DNA of 7,315 nucleotides, from contig DATKCJ010000456.1 of NCBI GenBank assembly GCA_035513275.1, positions 1 to 7,315 on the forward strand, read 5' to 3'. Under the pieces are notes generated by a model that worked only from the letters and a program-made list of their open reading frames with translations, did not search any database and was not told the DNA's origin. Positions 1 through 7,074 of this stretch are shown here, piece by piece. This DNA comes from DATKCJ01 sp035513275. GTDB lineage: Bacteria; Verrucomicrobiota; Verrucomicrobiia; Opitutales; Opitutaceae. The position numbers and the translations under genes are program-made. How positions within the stretch are numbered: the stretch's first letter is position 1; each line of letters opens with the position of its first letter.

Positions 1-1097
1 ACGTAAGGTCCGTTGGGCTTTCGAATGCCATACACTCGCCCATCAAGGCCTATGGTTAGCCTTCCCGTGGGTCCGGAGCCCTCAACAAAGAACGTCGAAT
101 ACCCAGACCCATCCAGATTTAGTGAGAACATGGACGACGAGTTGGAAGGACCCGCCCCGAACAACCGGCCTCCACCGGTTGCAAGCTTGGCGTCCCGGTA
201 GTCCAAGTAATCGGTCAGTTCACGCAACACAATGAAACCGGTCCCGTCGCGATTGACTGCGAAGATTGAGCCGTAGTTGTTCGCTCCCCCGAGGTTCGTG
301 ATTCCGTACAACCGTCCATCAGGCCCAAGAATCAGGTCTTGCAGGAACGCGCCCGCAGTCGGGGAAAGGTCGCGAATGACCTGGAAATTCGATCCGTCCA
401 ACTGCACGGAAAACAGGACTCCATATCCATCGACCCCACCTTGCACTAAAGCACCGACCAGTGTGCCGTTCGGCGACTCGAGCAGTGCCGGGTTGTGCGC
501 GAACCCGCTGTTCGAAGGCATGTGGTGAATAACCGAGAACCCTGATCCGTCCAGGTTCAGTGAGTAGATTGTTCCACCACTGTTGAAACCTCCCCTTGAG
601 GCCAACCCATACAACCTGCCGTCGGAGGCCTGCATCAATCCGCCGGGGGTCGCCCAACCGTCGCTTACCGCGAAGTTGTGCACGACGGTGAAGTCCGAGC
701 CGTCAGCCGCGACTGAGTAGACAATGCCGAGTCCATTGAGTCCGCCGATCTGCGTGGTTCCATACACCCGGTTGTTCGACGCCTTGCACAGCGGCGACAG
801 CTCAAACCACATGTCCACCGCATCGAAATAATGCAGGATGCCGTAGCCAGAGCCGTCGCCGTTCACCTTGAACACGGCTCCAGCGCCGTAGAGTCCTCCC
901 GAGGAAGTGACTCCCATGAAGACGCCTGGGGCGACTTCGATCACACCCGATCTCCCGTAGTAGCCGTCCTCCGGTCCCTGCCATTCGTGCAAAACCTCGA
1001 ACTTCTGCGCGTGGGACGACGCGGTGGAAAGGGACGCCACGAGCACACAGCCGATCGCGCGTAGGGATTGAAGCAAGGCCGTTACCAACGGTTTCAT
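1..1097 (-). CDS. Secreted GloVer-repeat protein, partial (C-terminus beyond left edge)
   Basis: An open frame of 365 codons reads from ATG at 1097-1095 to the left edge without a stop. Residues 1-30 form a clear Sec signal peptide: a basic N-terminus (MKPLV), a hydrophobic stretch ending in LVASLSTAS, and a likely cleavage after SHA before Q31. The mature part is a repeat protein: DGSG[YF]-type motifs fall at residues 81, 132, 183, 234, 284 and 329, a period of about 51 residues, each preceded by a G.[IV][FY]S[VL] strand and by a [RN].[LV][YV]G...GG segment. This matches the GloVer repeat family (choice-of-anchor or autotransporter-like surface proteins, TIGR03803 type), which probably folds as beta-propeller-like blades. 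The true function is unknown; a cell-surface or secreted binding role is inferred. The full protein may carry a C-terminal sorting domain outside the window. No strong ribosome binding site precedes the ATG; the signal peptide decides the start. It lies 128 bp after the Tat enolase-like gene on the same strand. Confidence 0.88.
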   Translation of the reverse strand, partial: MKPLVTALLQSLRAIGCVLVASLSTASSHAQKFEVLHEWQGPEDGYYGRSGVIEVAPGVFMGVTSSGGLYGAGAVFKVNGDGSGYGILHYFDAVDMWFELSPLCKASNNRVYGTTQIGGLNGLGIVYSVAADGSDFTVVHNFAVSDGWATPGGLMQASDGRLYGLASRGGFNSGGTIYSLNLDGSGFSVIHHMPSNSGFAHNPALLESPNGTLVGALVQGGVDGYGVLFSVQLDGSNFQVIRDLSPTAGAFLQDLILGPDGRLYGITNLGGANNYGSIFAVNRDGTGFIVLRELTDYLDYRDAKLATGGGRLFGAGPSNSSSMFSLNLDGSGYSTFFVEGSGPTGRLTIGLDGRVYGIRKPNGPY

Positions 1098-1101
1098 GGG
1101 A

Positions 1102-1160
1102 CACACGCTTTTGAAATGACCAACAAATGAGTTAGCCTCGAACGCGGGACCGAGCGTGTG
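1102..1160. repeat. 8-bp inverted repeat upstream of the GloVer gene
   Basis: CACACGCT at 1102-1109 and its exact complement AGCGTGTG at 1153-1160 are separated by 43 bp, just upstream of the GloVer gene start at 1097 and inside the 128-bp gap after the enolase-like gene. A shorter CTCG/CGAG pair (1137-1140 and 1151-1154) lies within the spacer. The position would suit an operator or a weak terminator-like fold, but there is no T-tract and an 8-bp match of this kind could occur by chance in a gap this size. The rest of the gap shows no recognisable element. Confidence 0.25.
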
Positions 1161-1225
1161 GGCGACCGGAACAGGATCGAAGTAGAGATCAACGCTACCT
1201 TCGAGCGCATCACAGTCAATGCTGC

Positions 1226-2527
1226 CTACCCGGTGAAGACCGTGTGCGTCTCCACATAGTCCGGGTCGATCGTGATCCCCAAGCCTGCGCCCTGCGGCGC
1301 CTTGATCACGCCGCCGCGGCTTTCGAACGGGGCGACTTTGGGTTCGTAGGGAATGATCGTGCCGTTCGCGTCCTTGGCCTCGAAGAGCTTGAACTCATGA
1401 AACTCGTAGGCGGCGGGACATACCGCGACCATGTGAAGCATGTAGAGGAAGCCGAGCCCACCTTCTGAAATGTGCGGCGTGATCTTCAACCCAGCGGCCT
1501 CGACCATGCGCGCCACCTGCATCGTGCGGGTCATGCCGCCGAAATAGAACAGGTCCGGCTGTAGGATCTGAAACACCTCGCGGCCAACCAGGTAGCGGAA
1601 CCCGTGGATCCCGAACTCCTCCTCGCCGCCGGCCATCGGGATGTCGAGCGCGGCCTCAACTTCTTTCTGCTCCTCATACCAATCCCAAGGAACCGGCTCC
1701 TCGTAGAAAGCGAATTTGTATTCCTCGAGGATCCTGCCGATCCGGATGGCTTCCTTCACGCCATAGGAGCCGTTGCCATCGATCATCAGCGTGTAGTCGG
1801 GGCCGAATTTCTCGCGCGCGAGTCGGATGAGCTTCTCAGTGCGACCGGGAGCGTTGTCGATATCGGTTGCGAGGTTGTCGCCTCGGCCGGCGCGGAGTTT
1901 CACAGCGCGCGCTTCCGTCGCGATCGCATCCCGATGCATCAACTCGAGCGATTCCTCGGGTTCGAGCCGGCGCAGTTCCGGCAGGAGGTGGCCGAGATAA
2001 ATGGAAACCTCCGGATTGACCAGGTCCCCGATGAGTTGCCCGGCGGGTTTGTCGGCGATCGTGCCGAGCATATCGAGGATGGCGAACTCAATGGCGGCCA
2101 CGTGGACGCACAGCGGGATGCCCTGGTTCTTCACGTTGCGCTCGTGAGCGTCGAAAATCATCCGATCGAGATCCCGCGCGTCCTTGCCGACGAAGTGGCG
2201 TGCCAGAATCTTCGGCACCATCGGATAACTCACCTCGGCGATGAACGGGTGGCCAACGGATATGCCCTGCGCGCCATCCTTCGAGCGGACGCGGTAGAGG
2301 CAATTGTCCCGGTCGCGCAGTAGCTCAAGCGACTCGATGATGATCGGGTCTGAAAACAACTCCCGCTTGAGGACCGGGCGTTGGAGAGCCTTGTCGAGGA
2401 TCGCGTAGTCGGTCCCGGCCTTCTTGTCCGCTGCTGAAAGCCGCGCACAAGACGTCAGGCCAAGAAGCGATGACGCGCCGCCGACCAAGGCAGCGGAAGT
2501 GATGAAGTCACGTCGATTGGTTTTCAT
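1226..2527 (-). CDS. Tat-exported mandelate racemase/muconate lactonizing-type enolase-superfamily protein
   Basis: This is a complete 433-residue protein. The N-terminus has a twin-arginine signal (NRRDFIT, residues 4-10), a hydrophobic stretch, and a lipobox LTSC with C27, so it is probably exported folded by Tat and lipid-anchored. Residues 60-170 form the capping domain (VAAIEFAILDMLG at 143-155), followed by the TIM barrel. Visible active-site elements are K210-x-R212 at the end of the second barrel strand, metal ligands D250 (MIDGNGSY), E276 (FYEEPVP) and E302 (AGGEEEFG), D325 (QPDLFYFGG) and H352 (TPHISEGG). E375 or E378 may be the following acid. The His-Asp pair places it in the mandelate racemase subgroup, whose members racemise or dehydrate hydroxy acids, mainly sugar acids, by abstracting the proton next to the carboxylate with Mg2+. 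The usual KxK is here KxR, so the second lysine base is missing. The length fits the family once the signal is added. The substrate cannot be assigned; a sugar-acid dehydratase or epimerase is the best guess. No strong ribosome binding site is seen; the Tat motif fixes the start. Confidence 0.92.
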   Translation of the reverse strand: MKTNRRDFITSAALVGGASSLLGLTSCARLSAADKKAGTDYAILDKALQRPVLKRELFSDPIIIESLELLRDRDNCLYRVRSKDGAQGISVGHPFIAEVSYPMVPKILARHFVGKDARDLDRMIFDAHERNVKNQGIPLCVHVAAIEFAILDMLGTIADKPAGQLIGDLVNPEVSIYLGHLLPELRRLEPEESLELMHRDAIATEARAVKLRAGRGDNLATDIDNAPGRTEKLIRLAREKFGPDYTLMIDGNGSYGVKEAIRIGRILEEYKFAFYEEPVPWDWYEEQKEVEAALDIPMAGGEEEFGIHGFRYLVGREVFQILQPDLFYFGGMTRTMQVARMVEAAGLKITPHISEGGLGFLYMLHMVAVCPAAYEFHEFKLFEAKDANGTIIPYEPKVAPFESRGGVIKAPQGAGLGITIDPDYVETHTVFTG

Positions 2528-2669
2528 GCGTGCTCAATGATGTAACAAGCTGCGGAAAGGGAGTCAGTCACTATCTCCCTTTGAGGCTTCGCTACACGGG
2601 CTTATCTGGTTTCAAGCTCTCAAAGTTTCGGAGTCATGGAGCTGTCCTGCGTCCAGGGTTCCTTAAGAG

Positions 2670-2701
2670 TTGAAGCGCCTCCGACGTTGCGCTGCTATGC
2701 T
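2670..2701 (+). promoter_or_regulatory. Weak candidate promoter for the ADOP-type permease
   Basis: In the 201-bp divergent gap, TTGAAG (2670-2675) and TATGCT (2696-2701) each match four of six sigma-70 consensus bases, but the spacing of 20 bp is longer than ideal. If used, transcription would begin about 20 bases before the ATG at 2729 and would exclude the in-frame ATG at 2636. The rest of 2528-2728 shows no clear operator, riboswitch or small gene. Confidence 0.2.
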
Positions 2702-2728
2702 GCGCGCGGGACCTCCCGCCTTCGCGTG

Positions 2729-5131
2729 ATGACCCGATTCCTTTCCCCCATCCTGGCCGGATTTCGATCCCTGCGTGCCAAACCGGGATACGCGCTCACG
2801 TGCGTGCTGATACTGGGTGTGAGCTCGGCAACGCTTTTCACCGTGTCCGCCGTGGTCGACGCATTGCTGATGCGGCCACCTTCGGCGCGCAATCCCGCGG
2901 AGCTTCTCTTCATCAAGGGAGCACTCTACGGCGGCGTCCTCAGTCACCCGGACTTTGTGGACCTGCGGGAACGCAACACGATGTTCGAAGAGCTCTTCGC
3001 CTACGACTGGCCTATCCGAGTGGGACTCGACATCGACACCCGGCACCGGGACGTCCGCAGCGAAGCCGTAAGCGGAACACTCTTCCCGACGCTCGGCGTC
3101 ATCCCCACGCGGGGCCGCCTCTTCACCCCCGCCGACGATGTCCTTGGCGCCGAGCCTGTGATTGTCGTGAGCGACGCGCTACAGCGCTCGCTCCAACTCG
3201 AACCTGGGGCCCTCGTGCAGATCAACAAGCGTCCGTTTAGGGTGATCGGGACCGTCGCTGCAGATCACATCGATCTGGCACGCAGTCGGCGGCCCGACGT
3301 GTGGATTCCCCTCGCGCAAGTGTCCGCGTATCGTCCCGAATGGATGCTAAACAACCGCAACAGCCAGTGGCTGAACATTGGCGGACGGCTCAAGCCGGGT
3401 GCGACGCGCGAGGAGGTCGACGCCGAGCTCACTGTGCTGGCACAGAGGTTTCAAAGCGAGTGGCCGGACTTCTACTCGAAGCTCAAACTCTCGTCAGTCA
3501 CCTTCCCCGCGCTGCGTCTCGGGCAGGACGCCCGTGCGCGCACGATGCTGCTGCTCGGCGGCACGATCGCCGCCTTGTTTGCGCTGGCCTGCACGAACTT
3601 CTTTGCAATTACGCTGCTGCGGTTGCTTTCCCGCCGGCGCGAGATTGCCGTGCGCGTGGCGATCGGCGCCACGCGGGGCACAATTGCCCGCTGGATTTTC
3701 GGCGAGTTGAGCGCCGTGCTTGTGCTCGGGCTCGCCGCGGGCGCGGGGATCAGTTGGTGCATGTTCCGCCTCATGCAACTGGACCCGCGGATTCGCGACT
3801 TGCTTGAGGGCGCGAGTGTGCGGCCCGACGGGCGGGCCGCGTTCCTTGTGGCGGCGTTCGCCGTGGCGGCTCTCGGGATCATCTGGATCATGCTCAGCAG
3901 GGAAGTGGGGCGCGAAGATGTCTCCACCGCGATCAAGGAGAGCGCGACTGCTCCCGGGCGACATCGGTCGTTTGGCGCGCTGCTGGCCATGCAGCTCATG
4001 GTCGCGCTCTTTCTGCTCGCGATGTCGGCCGCGTTTCTCAGCACACTGCGCGATGCGGTCAACCGATCTCCGACCTTCCACACAGAGCGGGTCGTGATGC
4101 TCGATGCGGACATTCGGCCGCTGGGCGTCGCCAGTGATCGCGCGGGGGAACATCGTTTCTGGAACAACATGATCGATACCCTCGCCCGGCTGCCAGGAGT
4201 GACAGCGGTCGGCGGCGCGACGTCGCAGCCGTTGTGGCGCGCCCGTGGCACGCATACGATCTTGGATAGCGACGAGGGCCGCGAGAACCCGGAGCACGCC
4301 GCGATGTTCACATTCACCAGTCCGGGCTACTTCGATGCGCTCGGCGTTCGTTTTCGGCAGGGCCACTCGATCAGCGAAACGGAGTTTCGCAGCAATCAGC
4401 CTGTCGGCGTGATCAACCGGGCGATGGCGACGAGGTTCTGGCCCGGCGAAGCCACGGCAGTCGGGCAAACATTTCGTCCTTGGGCCGGCGGTCCGCGCAC
4501 CGTCGTGGTCGGGGTTGTCGACGATATCCCGACGGGAATCAGCGGGGATCCGTCGCCGCATTTCTACCTCCCGTTCACGAGTTCTGATGTGTCCGCGCTC
4601 CAACTGGTGATCGGCGTGCGCGACGACTCCGAAGCCTCGCGCCAGCAAGTCGCAAGGGCAGTCGCCGCGCTCTGGCCGAATTCGAGCCCGCCCGAGCCGT
4701 ATCCCATCGCGCAGCATATCCGCGAGAGCCGGAGCGACCTGTTGAGTTCGACCCGCGTGATTCTGTGGGTGGCGTTGTTTGCGACGGCGATCACCGCCTT
4801 CGGACTCTATTCGTTCTCCGCCTTCACGGCGGCGCAAACGATACGCGACTCGGCGGTGCGCGTGGCGCTTGGCGCATCCTTCGGGCAAATCGTGCGCGCG
4901 CATCTCCTTCGATATCGGTGGGGATTCACTGGCGGATTTGCAGGAGGACTCGCGCTTGTGTTTGCCTCGGGACCGGTGCTCAGGCGCCTGGATGTTTCGT
5001 TGCAGCCGCTCAACGCCGCGACCGTCCTTGTCGCGGGATGCGTGCTGGCCGTGATCGCCGTGATTGGGCTGTGCGTGCCGCTCCGCCGCATCCGCCATGT
5101 CGACATCCGGGCCACCCTTACAACAGAATGA
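2729..5131 (+). CDS. ADOP-type (MacB/FtsX-like) ABC transporter permease, no cognate ATPase nearby
   Basis: An 800-residue inner-membrane permease with a duplicated layout. In numbering from the ATG at 2729: a first membrane helix at about 21-44; a periplasmic MacB-type core at about 50-265; an FtsX-like block at about 272-390 with helices near 272-297, 328-349 and 371-390; another helix near 415-440; a second periplasmic core at about 455-655; and a second FtsX-like block at about 676-785. The cytoplasmic FtsX loop motif appears twice, as REIAVRVAIGATRG near 304 and RDSAVRVALGASFG near 706, which shows the duplication. Length and layout match the acidobacterial duplicated orphan permease family (TIGR03434 type). 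MacB-like proteins act as mechanotransmitters for efflux or lipoprotein handling, but the role here is unknown. No ATP-binding gene or PadR-type regulator gene is visible beside it. An in-frame ATG at 2636 adds 31 hydrophilic residues that do not resemble the family; MTRFLSPILAGFRSLR at 2729 does, and a GTG sits directly before it at 2726. The N-terminal core motif is divergent (GVSSATLFTVSAV instead of the usual G.GANTA.FS). Confidence 0.9.
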   Translation: MTRFLSPILAGFRSLRAKPGYALTCVLILGVSSATLFTVSAVVDALLMRPPSARNPAELLFIKGALYGGVLSHPDFVDLRERNTMFEELFAYDWPIRVGLDIDTRHRDVRSEAVSGTLFPTLGVIPTRGRLFTPADDVLGAEPVIVVSDALQRSLQLEPGALVQINKRPFRVIGTVAADHIDLARSRRPDVWIPLAQVSAYRPEWMLNNRNSQWLNIGGRLKPGATREEVDAELTVLAQRFQSEWPDFYSKLKLSSVTFPALRLGQDARARTMLLLGGTIAALFALACTNFFAITLLRLLSRRREIAVRVAIGATRGTIARWIFGELSAVLVLGLAAGAGISWCMFRLMQLDPRIRDLLEGASVRPDGRAAFLVAAFAVAALGIIWIMLSREVGREDVSTAIKESATAPGRHRSFGALLAMQLMVALFLLAMSAAFLSTLRDAVNRSPTFHTERVVMLDADIRPLGVASDRAGEHRFWNNMIDTLARLPGVTAVGGATSQPLWRARGTHTILDSDEGRENPEHAAMFTFTSPGYFDALGVRFRQGHSISETEFRSNQPVGVINRAMATRFWPGEATAVGQTFRPWAGGPRTVVVGVVDDIPTGISGDPSPHFYLPFTSSDVSALQLVIGVRDDSEASRQQVARAVAALWPNSSPPEPYPIAQHIRESRSDLLSSTRVILWVALFATAITAFGLYSFSAFTAAQTIRDSAVRVALGASFGQIVRAHLLRYRWGFTGGFAGGLALVFASGPVLRRLDVSLQPLNAATVLVAGCVLAVIAVIGLCVPLRRIRHVDIRATLTTE

Positions 5132-5310
5132 CGAATTGCGGACGGGCCTGAATATCGTGCGAACCCTTGGTGGATAAAGATGATGACGCACTCCGCGTGA
5201 CGACCGCATTGACGGTCACTCCGCCGCTCCGACTTTCTCCGGCGGCGCGTTCCTCTCTTCGGCCGACACGAGAAGCACTCCGCCAGCGGCGCGTCTGCGC
5301 GAAGCTTCTG

Positions 5311-5442
5311 AGCCACAGATGAACCGGAAGGACACGGATTCAGACTCGGAGTCTTGAACCGCTAATCTCCGCTGATCAGCGCAAATCACAAACGGTGGCC
5401 CAGAGCATTCAAAGCAGCATCCGACTCCGTGTCTTTGTGGCT
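5311..5442. repeat. Palindromic, miniature-element-like intergenic sequence
   Basis: Nested inverted repeats span about 132 bp. The outer arms are AGCCACA (5311-5317) and TGTGGCT (5436-5442); further in, GACACGGA (5331-5338) matches TCCGTGTC (5426-5433). The interior holds AGACTC/GAGTCT around a single base (5342-5354) and a perfect 12-bp palindrome, CGCTGATCAGCG (5370-5381). The arms differ in length, so this is an imperfect fold. No transposase and no target-site duplication were identified. It could be a degenerate non-autonomous mobile element or a REP/BIME-like sequence. The CCACAGAT word at 5313-5320 recurs at 7029-7036 on the far side of the neighbouring gene. Confidence 0.5.
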
Positions 5443-5495
5443 CGACTCCTATCTGCACTCATCCGCGCTGTGCCCTGTGCTATATCCTCCCAGGA

Positions 5496-5558
5496 CCCGA
5501 GACCCCAGCCCCGAGACCCCAGCCCCGGACCCGAGACCCTAAACCCGACACCCCAGCC
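5496..5558 (-). repeat. 14-bp C/G-rich tandem repeat with strong G-quadruplex potential
   Basis: On the plus strand the unit CCGAGACCCCAGCC occurs exactly twice in tandem (5497-5510 and 5511-5524), then in part at 5531-5539 after a 6-base insertion, and once more at 5545-5558 with one mismatch. Read on the minus strand there are nine tracts of three or four G between 5554 and 5496, with every loop 2-4 bases long, which is a textbook intramolecular G-quadruplex pattern. One stretch reads GGGTTTAGGG. The array begins about 6 bases after the stop codon of the minus-strand enolase-type gene, so the G-rich strand would be present in that gene's mRNA. Possible roles include RNA or DNA quadruplex formation, 3'-end definition, or simply a dispersed repeat. 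Confidence 0.8.
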
Positions 5559-5564
5559 TCCGGC

Positions 5565-6983
5565 TCATCCCAACGTTTCGGCAGCGAGTTCAGACAGGTC
5601 CAACTCGCCGGCGTAGCCGAAGGGCGCGGCGACGACGGAGCGGATCGGCAATCGGCCATCGCGCGGATCGAGTCGCGGCCATCCGGCAGCGCTCTTCGTG
5701 TAAAGGTCGCCGTGATGCGCAAGAACGTGGGATTGGATTGACGCGGGAAAATGACTCAGTCCCGCGAAGTAGTGATGGCCGTTGCGCTCGATGCTCGTCA
5801 CGCCAAGGCATGCCGCAGCGGCGAGGTCCTGCAAGAGTGCCACTGGGCCGACATTCGAGAGATCCTCGCCGCTGAGGATTGCGGGCAGCCCTGCGGCGCG
5901 GCGTTGGGCGAGCAGGCACGCGTTGGCCAAGCTCTTGAAAACGCCCTTGCAGTTCTTGTGGCTCGTGCCGGCGTAGCCAAGACCGAGCGCGATCGGAAGG
6001 CTGCTGAGTTCGGCATCGGACTCGTCGATGACGATCGGAGGTCGATCCGGCCAGGCGCGCGCCAATGCACCGATCGCGGTCGTGAGCGCGACATCCCGGT
6101 GCCACGGTTGCTCGATGAACAAGAGCCGCGACCAAAAGGTGGCGTCACCCGACCCGGCTTGCAGGTCGCGCACGTAGTCGGCGAAGCCCGCGACCTCGCG
6201 GAAACTCTCATTGCCATCGAGGGAGAATGCGCAACCGGCGCGGCACTCGCGGGCGAGGATCGTGGCGATTCGCGCCATCCGGTCGAGATCGCGAGGCGCA
6301 TCGCCGTTGATCTTGATCTTGAAGTGACGCAACCCGTAGGCACGGATGCAGGCGACGAGCGATTGGGGCAGCGTGTCGTCGATGCGCTCGTCCTCAGGGA
6401 TTTCGTCCTCGGTGAGTGGATCGGACAAGCCCACGGTATGGCGGGCGAACACCTCTGCAGGCGGAGTCGCGGGAAGCCAGTCGTGAGGCGCGCTTCCGGC
6501 CAGGCTCGGGTGCAGCGCACCCAGTTCGATGCCGAGCTGATTGTCGTGAAGGGCTGCCGTGAGCGTGAGCCCGTGGGCACGGCAGAACGCATCGATCAGC
6601 GCACGCTCGACCAGCGACGTGCCGAACTGCGCGAGGAGGGGCGGAATGCCGTTCACGGCAGCCCAGTTCGCCTGCGCATCGTGAAGGTAGCGCCAGAAGG
6701 CGAACGGTGTCCCGGCGCGGCCGGTGCGCGCGTGCGAGACCGCGGCGCGGATGACCGCGAGCATCTCATCGACCTCATCGCCGAGAGCGCGCGCGGGATC
6801 CTTGGTGAACCACTTCGGCGGCAGGTGATCCGCGGCGAGTCCCGTCTGTGCCTTGCCGTCGAAGTCGAAATTCAGCCGCAGGAAAATGTGCGGCACATCC
6901 GTCATGGTCGCGATCCCGTAGCGGAACGGGATGCGTGTCTTGAGCTGGATGCGGAAGAGCTCGGCTCTATGGAGGAAAATCAT
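5565..6983 (-). CDS. Enolase-superfamily enzyme, muconate lactonizing-type active site, substrate unknown
   Basis: A complete 472-residue protein when started at ATG 6983-6981 (MIFLHRAELFRIQLKTRIPF), which opens with the usual first strand of the capping domain. An in-frame ATG at 7043 would add 20 residues without family character. No signal peptide is seen, so it is cytoplasmic. Active-site elements are K222-x-K224 (FKIKINGD) on barrel strand two, metal ligands D256 (SLDGNESF), E291 (FIEQPWH) and D320 (VIDESD), and a strand-six lysine in SHKNCKG (K343 or K346). A KxK plus an opposing lysine is the muconate-lactonizing-enzyme subgroup pattern, which includes cycloisomerases, o-succinylbenzoate synthases and dipeptide epimerases. 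The protein is about 100 residues longer than typical members, with an acidic loop before the KxK (near EDEIPEDERIDD, residues 192-203). The substrate cannot be assigned; the unusual SHKNCKG motif suggests a separate family, often annotated only as mandelate racemase-like. It is convergent with the permease and divergent from the methyltransferase. It is followed at once by a G-tract repeat. Confidence 0.88.
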   Translation of the reverse strand: MIFLHRAELFRIQLKTRIPFRYGIATMTDVPHIFLRLNFDFDGKAQTGLAADHLPPKWFTKDPARALGDEVDEMLAVIRAAVSHARTGRAGTPFAFWRYLHDAQANWAAVNGIPPLLAQFGTSLVERALIDAFCRAHGLTLTAALHDNQLGIELGALHPSLAGSAPHDWLPATPPAEVFARHTVGLSDPLTEDEIPEDERIDDTLPQSLVACIRAYGLRHFKIKINGDAPRDLDRMARIATILARECRAGCAFSLDGNESFREVAGFADYVRDLQAGSGDATFWSRLLFIEQPWHRDVALTTAIGALARAWPDRPPIVIDESDAELSSLPIALGLGYAGTSHKNCKGVFKSLANACLLAQRRAAGLPAILSGEDLSNVGPVALLQDLAAAACLGVTSIERNGHHYFAGLSHFPASIQSHVLAHHGDLYTKSAAGWPRLDPRDGRLPIRSVVAAPFGYAGELDLSELAAETLG

Positions 6984-7074
6984 GGCGGGCGTGTTTTCCA
7001 AATTTGCACCGTGGCGCGCGCATTGAAACCACAGATTTGTCATAGTCCCCCGACATGACTGGGCTTGTTTCTCT

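Larger units (their letters stand above)
5132..5564. other. Gene-free gap between convergent genes, repeat-rich
   Basis: This 433-bp stretch separates the permease stop (5129-5131, plus strand) from the stop of the second enolase-type gene (5565-5567, minus strand). No reading frame in it looks protein-coding. From the left, it holds two small hairpins (GACCG/CGGTC at 5202-5217 with a 6-base loop; CCGCCG/CGGCGG at 5221-5245 with a 13-base loop), neither followed by a T-tract; then a palindromic element at about 5311-5442; then the C-rich tandem repeat at 5496-5558. A canonical intrinsic terminator is not seen for either gene. Confidence 0.7.

Noticed and set aside
1604..2323. A 239-codon plus-strand open frame opposite the Tat enolase-like gene
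   Set aside because: It is a shadow frame of the well-supported minus-strand gene and has no recognisable motif.
2636..2728. Upstream start for the permease at 2636
   Set aside because: The extra 31 residues are unlike the family N-terminus, and the natural cytoplasmic lead into the first membrane helix begins at 2729.
3494..5209. A 571-codon minus-strand open frame opposite the permease
   Set aside because: Its translation is rich in R, H, E and P with no domain or membrane pattern, as expected for the antisense of a high-GC gene; the plus-strand frame has a clear permease architecture.
5221..5245. CCGCCG/CGGCGG hairpin as an intrinsic terminator of the permease gene
   Set aside because: The loop is 13 bases and no T-tract follows, so it does not meet the usual criteria.
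5216..5458. An 80-codon minus-strand open frame in the intergenic gap
   Set aside because: It overlies the palindromic element and has no ribosome binding site or recognisable protein character.
5496..5558. CRISPR array
   Set aside because: The units are about 14 bp, contiguous and without unique spacers of the right length, and no cas genes are present.
6984..7043. N-terminal extension of the second enolase-type protein to the ATG at 7043
   Set aside because: The 20 added residues show no signal peptide or family similarity, while the ATG at 6983 leads straight into the first conserved strand.
5751..7058. A 435-codon plus-strand open frame opposite the second enolase-type gene
   Set aside because: It is an antisense shadow of high-GC coding sequence; the minus-strand frame carries all catalytic motifs of the superfamily.
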